Shown in pieces: positions 23,735-32,041 of a DNA stretch of 33,022 nucleotides. The translations under genes and the position numbers were made by a program. Numbering within the stretch: the stretch's first letter is position 1; every line of letters begins with the position of its first letter. This DNA is from Actinomycetes bacterium (GTDB lineage Bacteria > Actinomycetota > Aquicultoria > UBA3085 > Oleimmundimicrobiaceae), in NCBI GenBank assembly GCA_030614255.1, contig JAUWKI010000013.1, positions 1 through 33,022 of the forward strand, in the 5' to 3' direction. Under the pieces are notes generated by a model. The model did no database searches. It was not told the origin of the DNA and worked only from the letters and a program-made list of their open reading frames with translations.

Positions 23735-25813
23735 TTAATCTTCTCCCATGAGCAGCTCGAGTTTTTCTTTGGCTTTTTTAAAGTTCGGCTCGATTTCAAG
23801 CACTTTTTCATATGACTCAATCGCCTTTTGAATTTCCCCTTTGCCTTCATATGCCATACCCAGCTCATAATGGGCGAAAAAGTCACCGGGATTCGTAAAT
23901 ATAGCTTTATTTTCTTCAAAGATTGCATCATCATATAAACCCTTTGCTCGATAAAGAGCTCCCAACCGCTGGTGGGCAGCGGAAAAGTACTCATCTATCT
24001 CGATTGCCTTTTTGTATGCCACCTCAGCTAGCACCAATTTTTCCTCTTTATGCCATGTAGAACCATAGTAAGAAAGAGTGTTTCCCAAATTAAAATAGAT
24101 GTCCTCGTCCAGTTCGTTAAGTGCCAGAGCATCATCATATACAGAGATAGCTTTGTCGAGCCAGAACGAACTACCCGTAACTACCGCTTTGCGAAGATAA
24201 GCACTTCCTAAGCAAAATCTGTAAGTATTATAATAAGGGTTCAAGGCAACAGCTTTTTCAAACCCATCAATAGAACCATTTATCTGACCCAAGATTTTCA
24301 GCTTTCCTCCATTATAAAGGTGGATATCAGCAGTAATAATTGTCCCTAAATAAAAACTAATGCTTAAAACAACAATTAAAACAACTCCAAACAACATTAT
24401 TATGAATTTCCTAAACGTGGGCGAGGATGGGGGTTTAAACCTTTTAGTGCCCCAAACTCTAAAACCGGCAAAATTGCCCATAGCCATAGCGCCTCCCATA
24501 AACAACCAAAAAAGTGGCGCAACCCCAACCATGCTTGGCTCAAATTGAATCTGAACAATATAAGCAACACAAGCTGCTAAGAGTCCGACGAAAAGAGGAT
24601 AAGCATCTGAGCCACGAATCTTTTTAAGCAGGATTTTAGTAGATAGAAAAAAGGCGATTAATGTCCAGAGGTAAAAAGCAAGACCCAAGAGTCCTGTGCC
24701 TGCAGCCATATGTAAAAAATCGTTGTGGGCTCTGTCGGGCATCGTTTTTTCACCTTCAATTCTTATAAAATCAAGAGAGCGGTATTGAGGAAAAATTGTG
24801 CGGAAAAGTTCAGGGCCATACCCAAGAATGGGTCTATCTGCAATCATCTTTACGGTGCTGCCCCAGATACTCAACCTGGTCCCAACGGTTCCTTCTTTAA
24901 GCGCAAAACTCGATGCAATTCTGGAAAACTCTGAGGAGGAAATATTTTCTTTAAGAGAGCCAAGGAAAAAAGTACTCATCAAAACAGCCATCAAAGAGAG
25001 GCATACAAGTACAATAAATACTCTGCGTTTTTGCAAGAAACGCTTACCGAAAAAAATGACCAAAAAAACCATCCCGGCTAAAAAACCCAGCCAACCGCCA
25101 CGAGAGTATGTAAAAAATAAACAAACCATCTCAATAAGGAGAGTACCTGTTAAAAACAGATACAACCAGATGTTTTTGGCATATGAAAAAAACACGATAG
25201 TAATCGGAACACTCATAGCCAAAAAAGCGGCCAGAAAAACAGGGTTTCCCAAAGAAGAAAAAATTCTACCTCCAAATGGCAGAGAGGCCACCCCAAGAAA
25301 TTCATAGCCAAAATATTGAGCAATTCCATAAACTGAAATCAAAAGAGATGCCGCAACTAGAGCCATTGCTAAATATTTAATTTGTTTCTCTTTCTTAATA
25401 AAATAAAAAGCCAAATAGAAAAGAATTATATAATTTAAAAGGGTAGGTAATCCCTCAAATCTTCTATATTGGCCAAAAATACTGATTAAAGGATTGACAG
25501 AAAAAATTGTGCTAAAAATAATCGCTAAAGCAAATAAGAAAAGCGGCAAATCCATAGAGGTACGACGATATACAAAATAACCATCTCGAGCTATTTCATA
25601 AAACCAAATTGAAAGCATTATTAAAGTGGCTGTGTGAAGAAAAATTATTTTGGGTAAGTTGTAAAAATCATAAGTCCATGGGCAAACAAGAACGGGCTGG
25701 ATAAAAGCCACGGCTATAAGAATATAGCTAATTAGAGACCCTGAGATTACATAGGATTGGCTGGACAATTGACTTGTTGGTTCACTAGTTTGCTCGATTT
25801 CCACTTTTCTCAT
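23735..25813 (-). CDS. O-antigen-ligase-like (Wzy_C) membrane protein with C-terminal TPRs (second copy)
   Basis: This 692-residue protein has about eleven membrane helices (roughly 25-500), with a Wzy_C-type stretch RAHNDFLHMAAGTGLLGLAFY (about 365-385), then TPR repeats (about 540-692; for example AHQRLGALYRAKGLYDDAI). It matches the paralogue at 9882..11900 in domain order and in blocks such as GRISSTLGNPVFL / GRIFSSLGNPVFL. It starts at ATG 25813 with a weak AAAGG upstream. Its neighbours are the mobile element on one side and glycan synthesis genes (sugar transferase, GT4) on the other, which fits glycan transfer. Whether the acceptor is a cytochrome, another protein or a polymer is not decided by the sequence. 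Confidence 0.8.
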   Translation of the reverse strand: MRKVEIEQTSEPTSQLSSQSYVISGSLISYILIAVAFIQPVLVCPWTYDFYNLPKIIFLHTATLIMLSIWFYEIARDGYFVYRRTSMDLPLFLFALAIIFSTIFSVNPLISIFGQYRRFEGLPTLLNYIILFYLAFYFIKKEKQIKYLAMALVAASLLISVYGIAQYFGYEFLGVASLPFGGRIFSSLGNPVFLAAFLAMSVPITIVFFSYAKNIWLYLFLTGTLLIEMVCLFFTYSRGGWLGFLAGMVFLVIFFGKRFLQKRRVFIVLVCLSLMAVLMSTFFLGSLKENISSSEFSRIASSFALKEGTVGTRLSIWGSTVKMIADRPILGYGPELFRTIFPQYRSLDFIRIEGEKTMPDRAHNDFLHMAAGTGLLGLAFYLWTLIAFFLSTKILLKKIRGSDAYPLFVGLLAACVAYIVQIQFEPSMVGVAPLFWLFMGGAMAMGNFAGFRVWGTKRFKPPSSPTFRKFIIMLFGVVLIVVLSISFYLGTIITADIHLYNGGKLKILGQINGSIDGFEKAVALNPYYNTYRFCLGSAYLRKAVVTGSSFWLDKAISVYDDALALNELDEDIYFNLGNTLSYYGSTWHKEEKLVLAEVAYKKAIEIDEYFSAAHQRLGALYRAKGLYDDAIFEENKAIFTNPGDFFAHYELGMAYEGKGEIQKAIESYEKVLEIEPNFKKAKEKLELLMGED

Positions 25814-25866
25814 CTAAAAATGCCTTTTCTTATTATTGGCTGCCCCCGATGCGGACGACGGCTCCC

Positions 25867-25900
25867 GTTCTATGGAGCGTGGCAGTCTCTAGATTGCTTC
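25867..25900. repeat. CCGTTCTATGGRGCGTGGCA...AGATTGCTTC repeat
   Basis: This closely matches 28303-28340, but the AGATTGCTTCGG element is cut at AGATTGCTTC, exactly where the direct repeat beside the four-helix-bundle gene begins. The junction looks like an insertion or deletion point. Confidence 0.5.
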
Positions 25901-25960
25901 GTTGAAACTAATAGTAATTTGTTGTAATTCATTGAAATTAATTGTAATTTATAGATATTC
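25901..25960. repeat. Left ~55-bp direct repeat flanking the four-helix-bundle gene
   Basis: GTTGAAACTAATAGTAATTTGTTG followed by TAATTCATTGAAATTAATTG and AATTTATAGA is almost the same as 26353-26412 (about 3 differences over 54 bases). It ends at the stop of the four-helix-bundle gene. Confidence 0.75.
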
Positions 25961-26342
25961 ATGAAGATTGCTTCTTTGATGCTCTTCCCCGAGTTGTAGC
26001 AATAAGATTATTTATTTTTACCCCGAGTCGATCAATATCCTGAATTAATTGCTCGGTGATCGTTTCATCTATAAATTTTAAATCAGTTGCGATTAATATA
26101 TGACTCTTCAACTCAAACAATGAGCCTCGTGCATTAAGATAAAACTTAGCTTTGTCAAGATAATGGAACCTTCCAAATCCTTCTGCTATGTTTGCTGGCA
26201 CAGACAATGATGCTCTTTTAACCTGAGAGATAATGCCAAATGTTTCATCTTTCGGAAAAAGCGGTGCAAGCTCATAAGTTCTTACAACCAACTCTTTGGC
26301 TCGCCTCCAAACTTCCAAATCCTCAAAACTTTTAATCTCCAT
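25959..26342 (-). CDS. Four-helix-bundle protein (23S rRNA intervening-sequence type)
   Basis: This 127-residue protein matches the TIGR02436-type family: a FEDLEVWRRAKELV opening helix, then FPKDETFGIISQVKRASLSVPANIAEGFGR and FYLNARGSLFELKSHI. The conserved AEG-GR and S-E-L-K-H positions are intact. Members occur in 23S rRNA intervening sequences, near retroelements and free-standing; their function is unknown. It starts at ATG 26342 without a strong ribosome site. The gene is bounded by direct repeats (25901-25960, 26353-26412), and beyond its start lies a long AT-rich array, so it looks like a mobile or amplifying cassette. Neighbours do not suggest a metabolic role. Confidence 0.85.
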   Translation of the reverse strand: MEIKSFEDLEVWRRAKELVVRTYELAPLFPKDETFGIISQVKRASLSVPANIAEGFGRFHYLDKAKFYLNARGSLFELKSHILIATDLKFIDETITEQLIQDIDRLGVKINNLIATTRGRASKKQSS

Positions 26343-26492
26343 TTATTGCTCTGTTGAGACTAATAGTAATTTATGGTAATTCATTGAAATTAATTGTAAT
26401 TTATAGAAACTTATTGAGATTTGCTGTAAAACAATTGTAATTTATGGTAATTCATTGAGACTAATAGTAATTCATTGTAATTTATGGTAATT
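26343..26492. repeat. AT-rich tandem array A next to the four-helix-bundle start
   Basis: Imperfect units such as TAATTTATGGTAATTCATTG and ACTAATAGTAATTYA repeat about five to seven times. The first copy includes the right-hand direct repeat (26353-26412). Confidence 0.75.
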
Positions 26493-26716
26493 ACCACTTA
26501 ATCTCCACCAATTACCACCTAATTTCTACTTAATCTCTATTTAATCTCCACATAATCTCTTCCCAATTTCCACATAATCTCCACTTAATTTCCACCAATT
26601 ACCTCTTAATTTCTATTTAATCTCCACATAATCTCTTCCCCGTTTCCATTTAATTACAACTTAATTACCGCCTAATTTCTATTTAATTTCCACCAATTAC
26701 CACTTAACTTCTCTTT
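26493..26716. repeat. Low-complexity tandem array B, almost G-free on the + strand
   Basis: Degenerate 12-13-base units (TTAATCTCCACT, CTAATTTCTATT, CCAATTACCAC) run for about 220 bases, with very few G on this strand. It is not a CRISPR, because no unique spacers of constant length are present. It forms one continuous repeat field with array A. Confidence 0.75.
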
Positions 26717-26791
26717 ACCCTCTCAACTTTCTATCTGCCATCTGCCATCCGCCATCCGCCTCGCCAGAGGCGGGCAGGCATTTGCCAAAGT
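26717..26791. repeat. Word-like and palindromic repeat after the sugar transferase gene
   Basis: ACCCTCTCAACTTTCTATC, CTGCCATCTGCCATCCGCCATC and the palindrome CCTCGCCAGAGGCGGGCAGG repeat elements from the 6.8, 15.4 and 17.7 kb regions. It lies directly past the stop of the sugar transferase. Confidence 0.6.
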
Positions 26792-28174
26792 CTACCTCGC
26801 TCCCTTTCCTGTAAGCACAACTTTTATGGTTTGAAGTAATATCTTCAGGTCCACAAAGAGTGACTGATGGTAAACATAGATTAAATCATACTTCAACTTA
26901 TTTTCCGAAGTTGTTACATAAGAGCCGCTGACCTGCGCAAGCCCAGTTGCCCCAGGTTTAATCTTAAAACGCTCCCCGTAGCCAGGAATGCTTTCTTTAT
27001 GCTTCTTGACAAAGTAAGGACGCTCGGGCCTGGGGCCGACAAAACTCATATCTCCTTTTAAAATATTCCAGAGTTGAGGCAACTCATCTATCCGAGATTT
27101 GCGCAAAAATTTTCCTATAAAGGTTATTCTGGGATCATCTTCGATTGCCAAAACCGGCCCACTTTCTTCTTCAGCCCCAACGAACATCGTGCGAAACTTA
27201 TACAAATTAAAAGGTCTTTCTCCTTCACCAACCCTAACCTGTTTATAAAAAATGGGGCCCTTTGAAGTAAGTTTAATTAAAATTGAGGATATAAGCATCA
27301 TGGGCAAAGATAAAATACCAAGAAAAGCCGCTAACAAGATATCGATGATTCGTTTTAAAACAAAGACCCATTGAGGCACAGGGTCTTTCGTAAGTTTGAT
27401 TAAAGGAATATCATTTACCAGAGAGTAATCAACTTTCCCGATAAATATCTCATATAACTCGGGGATTGCCTCAACTTTTATACCGGTTTCATCGGACTTC
27501 GCAAACTCCTCAAGCAATTCTCTGTGTCTAATTGGAGATGTAATTATAACTCTATCGATATCGAGCTCTCTGACCACCTTGATGACATCACTTACTCTCC
27601 CCACAATGGGGATGCCCTGGATTTTTTCACCCATTCTTCCGGCGTTTCTCTCTACTAGTCCCACCACCTCATAGCCCCATTGGGCACGCTCTTTTAGCTC
27701 TTTCAAAAGCTGTGTGGCAATCTCGCCCGTCCCAACAATTAAAATCCGTTGAGTTGGCCATCTTATTTTAAGAACATCCAAAGCTAGTATGCGCCAGCCA
27801 CCAATTATCAAAATGAGCAAGGCCCATGAAATGGCAAAAACCGTTCGAGGAAAAGAGAAAAATCTTAAGAAAAAGGTGATAGACATAACAACCAAAATAC
27901 TTAGAGAAACTGCCTTAATAACCGCAAAGAATACATCCCAGCCACTTTGAATTTTTTCCGGGTCATAAAGATCATATATGTAAAAGGCCCCTAAATGAAC
28001 CAAGGTTATAAAGATAGCAAGATTCGTATATGCCTGAAAGTTAAAAATGGGAAGTTTGCCACCAAAACGCAAAAGAAATGACAGAATGATGCCAAAATTA
28101 ATAAGGACAGCGTCCATAATTAGCGAAATTATTAACCATCTTGTCTTTGATAATCTGGTCACTCTAACAATCAC
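26792..28174 (-). CDS. Polyprenyl-phosphate sugar-1-phosphate transferase (WbaP/WcaJ type)
   Basis: This 460-residue protein has four to five N-terminal membrane helices, a Rossmann-like CoA_binding_3 domain (RILIVGTGEIATQLLKELKER, about 140-165), and a C-terminal bacterial sugar transferase domain (about 265-455). The last carries the KRIIDILLA opening helix, GxxFNLYKFRTM, DPRITFIGKFLRKSRIDELPQ and VGPRPERP motifs. It transfers a sugar-1-phosphate from a nucleotide sugar to undecaprenyl phosphate, the first step of exopolysaccharide or glycan repeat synthesis. GTG 28174 directly abuts AAGGA, so GTG 28162 (11 bases from AAGGAG) may be the true start. It belongs with the GT4 gene upstream and the Wzy_C protein downstream as a small glycan set. 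Confidence 0.92.
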   Translation of the reverse strand: MIVRVTRLSKTRWLIISLIMDAVLINFGIILSFLLRFGGKLPIFNFQAYTNLAIFITLVHLGAFYIYDLYDPEKIQSGWDVFFAVIKAVSLSILVVMSITFFLRFFSFPRTVFAISWALLILIIGGWRILALDVLKIRWPTQRILIVGTGEIATQLLKELKERAQWGYEVVGLVERNAGRMGEKIQGIPIVGRVSDVIKVVRELDIDRVIITSPIRHRELLEEFAKSDETGIKVEAIPELYEIFIGKVDYSLVNDIPLIKLTKDPVPQWVFVLKRIIDILLAAFLGILSLPMMLISSILIKLTSKGPIFYKQVRVGEGERPFNLYKFRTMFVGAEEESGPVLAIEDDPRITFIGKFLRKSRIDELPQLWNILKGDMSFVGPRPERPYFVKKHKESIPGYGERFKIKPGATGLAQVSGSYVTTSENKLKYDLIYVYHQSLFVDLKILLQTIKVVLTGKGAR

Positions 28175-28464
28175 TCCTTAATTGGCTTGCTCTTTTTTGT
28201 TCAGGTAGGTAAGTTCTCCCTCTAATGAAAATCCCCTTGTTTTTTCTCTTGTCATTGTCTGCCAGCCATGCCTGCCGGTAGACATGGTAAGTACTGTGAA
28301 CCCCCGTTCTATGGGGCGTGGCAATCTTGAGATTGCTTCGGTCGCTTACACTCCCTCGCGATGACGAGGAGAAAAATTGTTCATCACAATAACAAAAAAA
28401 TATCAAGTCAACCTTACAATTTTTGCAATTTTTTGCCAAGTAGAGTTTGCAACTTTTATATTCT
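28175..28464. repeat. Repeat-rich gap between GT4 and sugar transferase genes
   Basis: It contains a REP-like CATGCCTGCCGGTAGACATGG (28266-28286) and a full CCGTTCTATGGGGCGTGGCAATCTTGAGATTGCTTCGGTCGC element (28302-28370). The 91-residue track ORF here is a translation of repeats. Confidence 0.6.
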
Positions 28465-29580
28465 CTAAACCAACAGTTCCTCGTAAATTTTCAAAATCCG
28501 TTCTGCCATCAATTCCTTGGTAAATTCCTTACGCACTCTTTCTTTGCCGTTCATCCCGTACTTTTTCCTAAGAACCTCATCATCCAAAAGCTTATTTATA
28601 GCCCCGAAAAGTGCCTCCGTTGAACATGGAGGAACGATAATACCTGTTACCCCATCCAGGTTGGCATAAGGAACCCCGGTTGTTAAATTGGTGCTCACCA
28701 CTGGCTTTCCGCAAGCGTGGGCCTCAAGCTGAACCAAACCAAAGGCCTCGCTTCTGGCCACCGATGGAAGAACAAAAACATCGCAGGCATGGTAGTAAGC
28801 AGGCAAAGCATCGTCTGTAACTTCTCCAATAAGATGCACTCTATCTTCTATGCCCAAACTGAGAGCGAGCTCCTTTAAATCATCCTTCAACGGCCCTTCC
28901 CCAACGAGAAGAAGCTGGCCATCTACCGCCTTCATCGCTCTTACAAGATATTCGACACCCTTATAATAGATTAATCTGCCAACAAAAAGCACAATCCTGT
29001 CACCATAACGATTTCTAATATCCCCCGCCTTGTTTGAAACCTCTTCTGTAAACTCAAATCTTTCAGTATCAATCCCAAAAGGGACAACCACACACTTCTC
29101 TTTAACTCTATTTAAAAATGGGGAGTGTTCAATCATGTTTGGAGAAGAAACTAAAATCTTATCTGCCCTCTTCAAAAATGCCCTTAAAAAAGGATTGTAA
29201 AGAGAGAGCAAAAATTTCTGCCGAATAATATCGCTGTGATATGTAATCACCAATTTCCCGGACGGTTTCGCAAGTAAATATGAAAATTCTCCAAAGGGAT
29301 ATGGGAAATGGAAGTGGTAAATATCGCTTTTAAGTTTTCTTAACCAACATGGAAAAGTTGGCGCAAGAGGAGTAGATTTAAAAGTGCCGAGGTTTGCTAC
29401 CTTATGAACTTCTACACCGTCTATTTTCTCCTCAACCGTTTGAAAAGAAGTATTGGCAACCAGCACTTTCACGTCAATTTGGGAAAATAATCCATTCGCC
29501 AAATCCCGAACATGATTTTCAACTCCTCCAATTACGGGATAATATAGTTTGTTTACCATGAGAACTTTCAATTTTTTAAT
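28465..29580 (-). CDS. GT4-family glycosyltransferase
   Basis: This is a typical GT-B GT4 enzyme: an N-terminal VLMVNKLYYPVIGGVENHV loop, PFGIDTERFE, VLFVGRLIYYKGVEYLV, LLVGEGPLKDDL and the EX7E motif in SEAFGLVQLEAHACGKPVVS (retaining). It would add a sugar to a lipid-linked glycan on the cytoplasmic face. The track start ATG 29661 has no ribosome site and adds an untypical 27-residue leader. GGAGG-TTTAAA-ATT places an in-frame ATT at 29580, giving MKKLKVLMVNK, the usual start pattern for this family; ATG 29559 is the fallback. The gene follows fic and precedes the sugar transferase, both on the same strand. The donor and acceptor sugars are unknown. Confidence 0.9.
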   Translation of the reverse strand: MKKLKVLMVNKLYYPVIGGVENHVRDLANGLFSQIDVKVLVANTSFQTVEEKIDGVEVHKVANLGTFKSTPLAPTFPCWLRKLKSDIYHFHFPYPFGEFSYLLAKPSGKLVITYHSDIIRQKFLLSLYNPFLRAFLKRADKILVSSPNMIEHSPFLNRVKEKCVVVPFGIDTERFEFTEEVSNKAGDIRNRYGDRIVLFVGRLIYYKGVEYLVRAMKAVDGQLLLVGEGPLKDDLKELALSLGIEDRVHLIGEVTDDALPAYYHACDVFVLPSVARSEAFGLVQLEAHACGKPVVSTNLTTGVPYANLDGVTGIIVPPCSTEALFGAINKLLDDEVLRKKYGMNGKERVRKEFTKELMAERILKIYEELLV

Positions 29581-29675
29581 TTTAAACCTCCGATATATCC
29601 TCACAGGAGTTCTAAGCTGTTGAGTAATCGCCAAATGAGCACTATTTTGGATTTCACTCATTTAACAATTTAATA

Positions 29676-31187
29676 TCAAGATTCAAGAATCTCAACAATA
29701 AAATCTCCAAAAGCCAAAATATTGCCGTCCAATTGACCTTTCCTCAAAACCTCAAAATATTTAACTTGATTATTCACACGGATAGTAACCCATGGATATC
29801 CAGCGGTGAGAAGCAAATAATTCATCAAAAGTCTTGCCGTTCTCCCATTGCCATCACTATAAGGATGAATGGTAACAAAGAAGTAATGAGAAAGAACTGC
29901 TTTTACTATTGAATTTCTTATTTTATTTATCGAGGATACATAGCTAGCCATCAGCTCTGATAGTTTCTCGTAAGAAGGAGGAACATATTGCGTTCCTCTA
30001 ATAAATGCCGGTACCGTTCGATAGCTGACCAAACTCAAGTAATCGATAATCCCTGCATCAGCAGATGGCTTGAAAAGATGATAATAGACGTCTTTAATAA
30101 AATCCTCGCTTATCTCTTGCTGCTCAAAATTTTCTTGAATCTTGTCGATTACAAAATCAAAAGCTGCCGAATAGCCCAGAATGGCCGTGCGGTTTTTAAT
30201 CTTTTCAACATTGTTATACTCCTGAGCTTTTTTGGTTTTCGGTAGGGCTCCAGAAAGCAAAGCTTCAACTTCTTCGGGTGTTATCCTATATCCTTCCAGA
30301 GTTGTTGAATGATACGTATCATATTTTTTATGCTCTCTAGCTTGGGTTAGTAGTTGCTCAAGGGGACGCTTTTTAATTTCTTTTGTCTTTGAAATAAGAT
30401 GTTTTTCTAAAGTTTTTTCAAATTCTTGAAGTTGCTTCTCCTGACGAATAACCCACGAAGGCGTAATTGTTGCTCTCTTTATCATTAATTCGGGCTCAAC
30501 TTTTTTCTTTCCGGAAACGCGGTAATGGGTGTGGGTCTCAATGATTTTCTCTATACCCGAAACTAAATCAGACCTACCAGCATCTTCGACCATGCCAACC
30601 AATCTCTTAAATACAATGGGCTTTGGATTTTTAGCATAAATTGTCTCTAAAGTTCTTAAATCAAAGGGGGTGCCGGCAATAAAGCTCTGGATTTCGAAAC
30701 TTGGCTTTAGTTTGCTCACATCGATTAGAACTTTTTCAGGTATGTCAACCGGAATATTTCTTCCCGCGATTTCAATTTTTTTCACAAGACGTTCATCGAA
30801 ATTAGGGTCACAAACAAGGGACACATCAAATCCTGTAGACAGCAATACTTTTCGATTAGTCTTTTTTTTGGTCCTTACTAAAAGATGCTTTTGGGGTGTT
30901 TGATCACCATTCAAAATTTTAAGGGCAGACCTGCCCCTAAGTGACCAGCAACTGAAACGTGAAAGAACTTTTTCAATAATCTGCCAGTAAAGCAAGAAAA
31001 AAACTTCTCCAGTCTCATCCTCTGGCCTCTTCAGAATCCAATATCCTTTGATTAGAGGGTAAAGAAATTTATCTTTAACAAGGGCTTCTCTTTGTCTTTG
31101 AGGAGGAAGTTCATTGGAGGAAGCGACATACTCATCTCTTTCTGTTTTTTCGACCCACCACTTTAATGCTTTATCTTTGATGCTCAT
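29676..31187 (-). CDS. Fic-domain protein with AbiEi-like N-terminal domain
   Basis: This 503-residue protein has a C-terminal Fic domain with HPYSDGNGRTAR (about 444-455), which fits HxFx(D/E)GNGRxxR, so AMP- or other nucleotidyl transfer from NTP is likely. An upstream STTLEG (about 296-301) fits the (S/T)xxxE(G/N) inhibitory helix, so it is self-inhibited in cis. Residues 1-200 (GYWILKRPEDETGEVFFLLYWQ, LVRTKKKTNRKVL, FEIQSFIAGTPFDLRTLE) resemble the AbiEi-type antitoxin/winged-helix fold of type IV systems; the assignment is by pattern. The ATG at 31187 has GGGAG-N7. Its promoter has two copies of the repeat found at the MNT promoter, so the two loci may be co-regulated. It could act in phage or stress response rather than in electron transfer. 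Confidence 0.85.
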   Translation of the reverse strand: MSIKDKALKWWVEKTERDEYVASSNELPPQRQREALVKDKFLYPLIKGYWILKRPEDETGEVFFLLYWQIIEKVLSRFSCWSLRGRSALKILNGDQTPQKHLLVRTKKKTNRKVLLSTGFDVSLVCDPNFDERLVKKIEIAGRNIPVDIPEKVLIDVSKLKPSFEIQSFIAGTPFDLRTLETIYAKNPKPIVFKRLVGMVEDAGRSDLVSGIEKIIETHTHYRVSGKKKVEPELMIKRATITPSWVIRQEKQLQEFEKTLEKHLISKTKEIKKRPLEQLLTQAREHKKYDTYHSTTLEGYRITPEEVEALLSGALPKTKKAQEYNNVEKIKNRTAILGYSAAFDFVIDKIQENFEQQEISEDFIKDVYYHLFKPSADAGIIDYLSLVSYRTVPAFIRGTQYVPPSYEKLSELMASYVSSINKIRNSIVKAVLSHYFFVTIHPYSDGNGRTARLLMNYLLLTAGYPWVTIRVNNQVKYFEVLRKGQLDGNILAFGDFIVEILES

Positions 31188-31240
31188 TTTGTTGCTCCCC
31201 TAGTAAACTAGAGTCAATATTTGCTAGTAAATAAAATACA

Positions 31241-31294
31241 ACATTTTATAGTAGATTCTATACAACATTTTATAGCAGATAAAATCTTTTTCAA
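31241..31294 (-). promoter_or_regulatory. fic promoter with two direct operator repeats
   Basis: On the minus strand TTGAAA (31294-31289), 16 bases, TAAAAT (31272-31267). TACAACATTTTATAGYAGAT occurs twice at 24-base spacing (31237-31256, 31261-31280). One copy covers the -10, the other the start of the transcript. The core ACATTTTATAGT/C is the same as at 32622-32654. Confidence 0.6.
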
Positions 31295-31441
31295 GAAAAA
31301 AAACTTTCTTTTTGATATTCTTCTTGAGCCCAGAAAGAACTTTGAGTGATTGGTGCTTTGTTACTATTTTTTCAACAGTTAAACAAGTATAAGTAATTTG
31401 CTCGATGAGTCAGTAGCCCAGTGGACTAGTGGTCAAAGGGA

Positions 31442-31578
31442 GTCGAAGGATTGAGTTATTCAAGTTTGTCAAGCCTGACCCCATTTGTATACAAATAAAA
31501 AAGCTTTTTTGATTTTTGATTTTCCTGGTGGCTGAGGACTGGAAGCTGGTAGCTGTTTTAAGCTTGTCAAGCCTGACC
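31442..31578. repeat. Left direct repeat bounding the MNT-HEPN pair
   Basis: It starts GTCGAAGGATTGAGTTATTC, includes GTCAAGCCTGACCCCATTTG and TGGCTGAGGACTGGAAGCTG, and ends GTCAAGCCTGACC. It is nearly identical to 32797-32896 except for about 35 extra bases with an AAAAAAGCTTTTTT hairpin. The GTCAAGCCTGACC ends are typical IS200/RAYT-linked tags. Confidence 0.75.
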
Positions 31579-31597
31579 TCGAATTTTAATAACTTCT

Positions 31598-32041
31598 CTA
31601 TCTTAAAAAATCTGGATAGTTCTTTAAAAGCCATTCATTAATTTTACTCTTAAATATCTTGGCTTCATCTAAAAGCTCTTGGGCTTCTTTCTCAGAAACC
31701 TGACCCGCGCGATCGTAATCAGTTATATTTCGCTTGACGCGGCAAGCATCAAAATAGTCAGCCAAATCCCGGCCTTCTTCCCCTAACGTATGCTTAAGAG
31801 TCTGGAACACAGTGAAATGATGCCCGGTGCCGGTGGGACGATATCCCTTACAGTAAAGAGCAATTGTAGCAAGTTGAAGGGCTGCATTGTAAGCAGTGGC
31901 AAAACAGCGGTCCGCGGAAAGTTCTTTGATGGAAGCGTCAGCAATATCTCTCTCAACCATTTTAAACAGCTCTGCAATTTCCCTTGTTGAAGTCGTATGT
32001 TTTTTTAGACGACCACTAGCTAATAAGCTTTCTAAAGACAT
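31598..32041 (-). CDS. HEPN-domain protein, partner of an MNT antitoxin
   Basis: This 147-residue protein starts at ATG 32041 (AGGAG-N6); the track ATG 32047 abuts the ribosome site. The all-helical HEPN pattern is visible: ADRCFATAYNAALQLATIALYCKGYRPTG followed by HHFTVFQTL and RVKRNITDYDRAGQVSEKEA. In toxic HEPNs an Rx4-6H motif forms the RNase site; here R-N-I-T-D-Y has tyrosine where histidine would be, so the RNase function is unsure. The coding start overlaps the MNT gene by 26 bases, and the pair is probably translated together. By analogy to HepT-MntA systems the MNT protein would modify or restrain it. Confidence 0.82.
   Translation of the reverse strand: MSLESLLASGRLKKHTTSTREIAELFKMVERDIADASIKELSADRCFATAYNAALQLATIALYCKGYRPTGTGHHFTVFQTLKHTLGEEGRDLADYFDACRVKRNITDYDRAGQVSEKEAQELLDEAKIFKSKINEWLLKNYPDFLR

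Noticed and set aside
26343-26716. CRISPR array
   Set aside because: Units vary in length and sequence, there are no unique spacers and no cas genes.
28164-28439. 91-residue ORF before the sugar transferase
   Set aside because: Translation of REP and AGATTGCTTCGG repeats, no ribosome site.
31390-31440. tRNA-like stretch
   Set aside because: No acceptor or anticodon stem could be formed; it is word-like repeat DNA.
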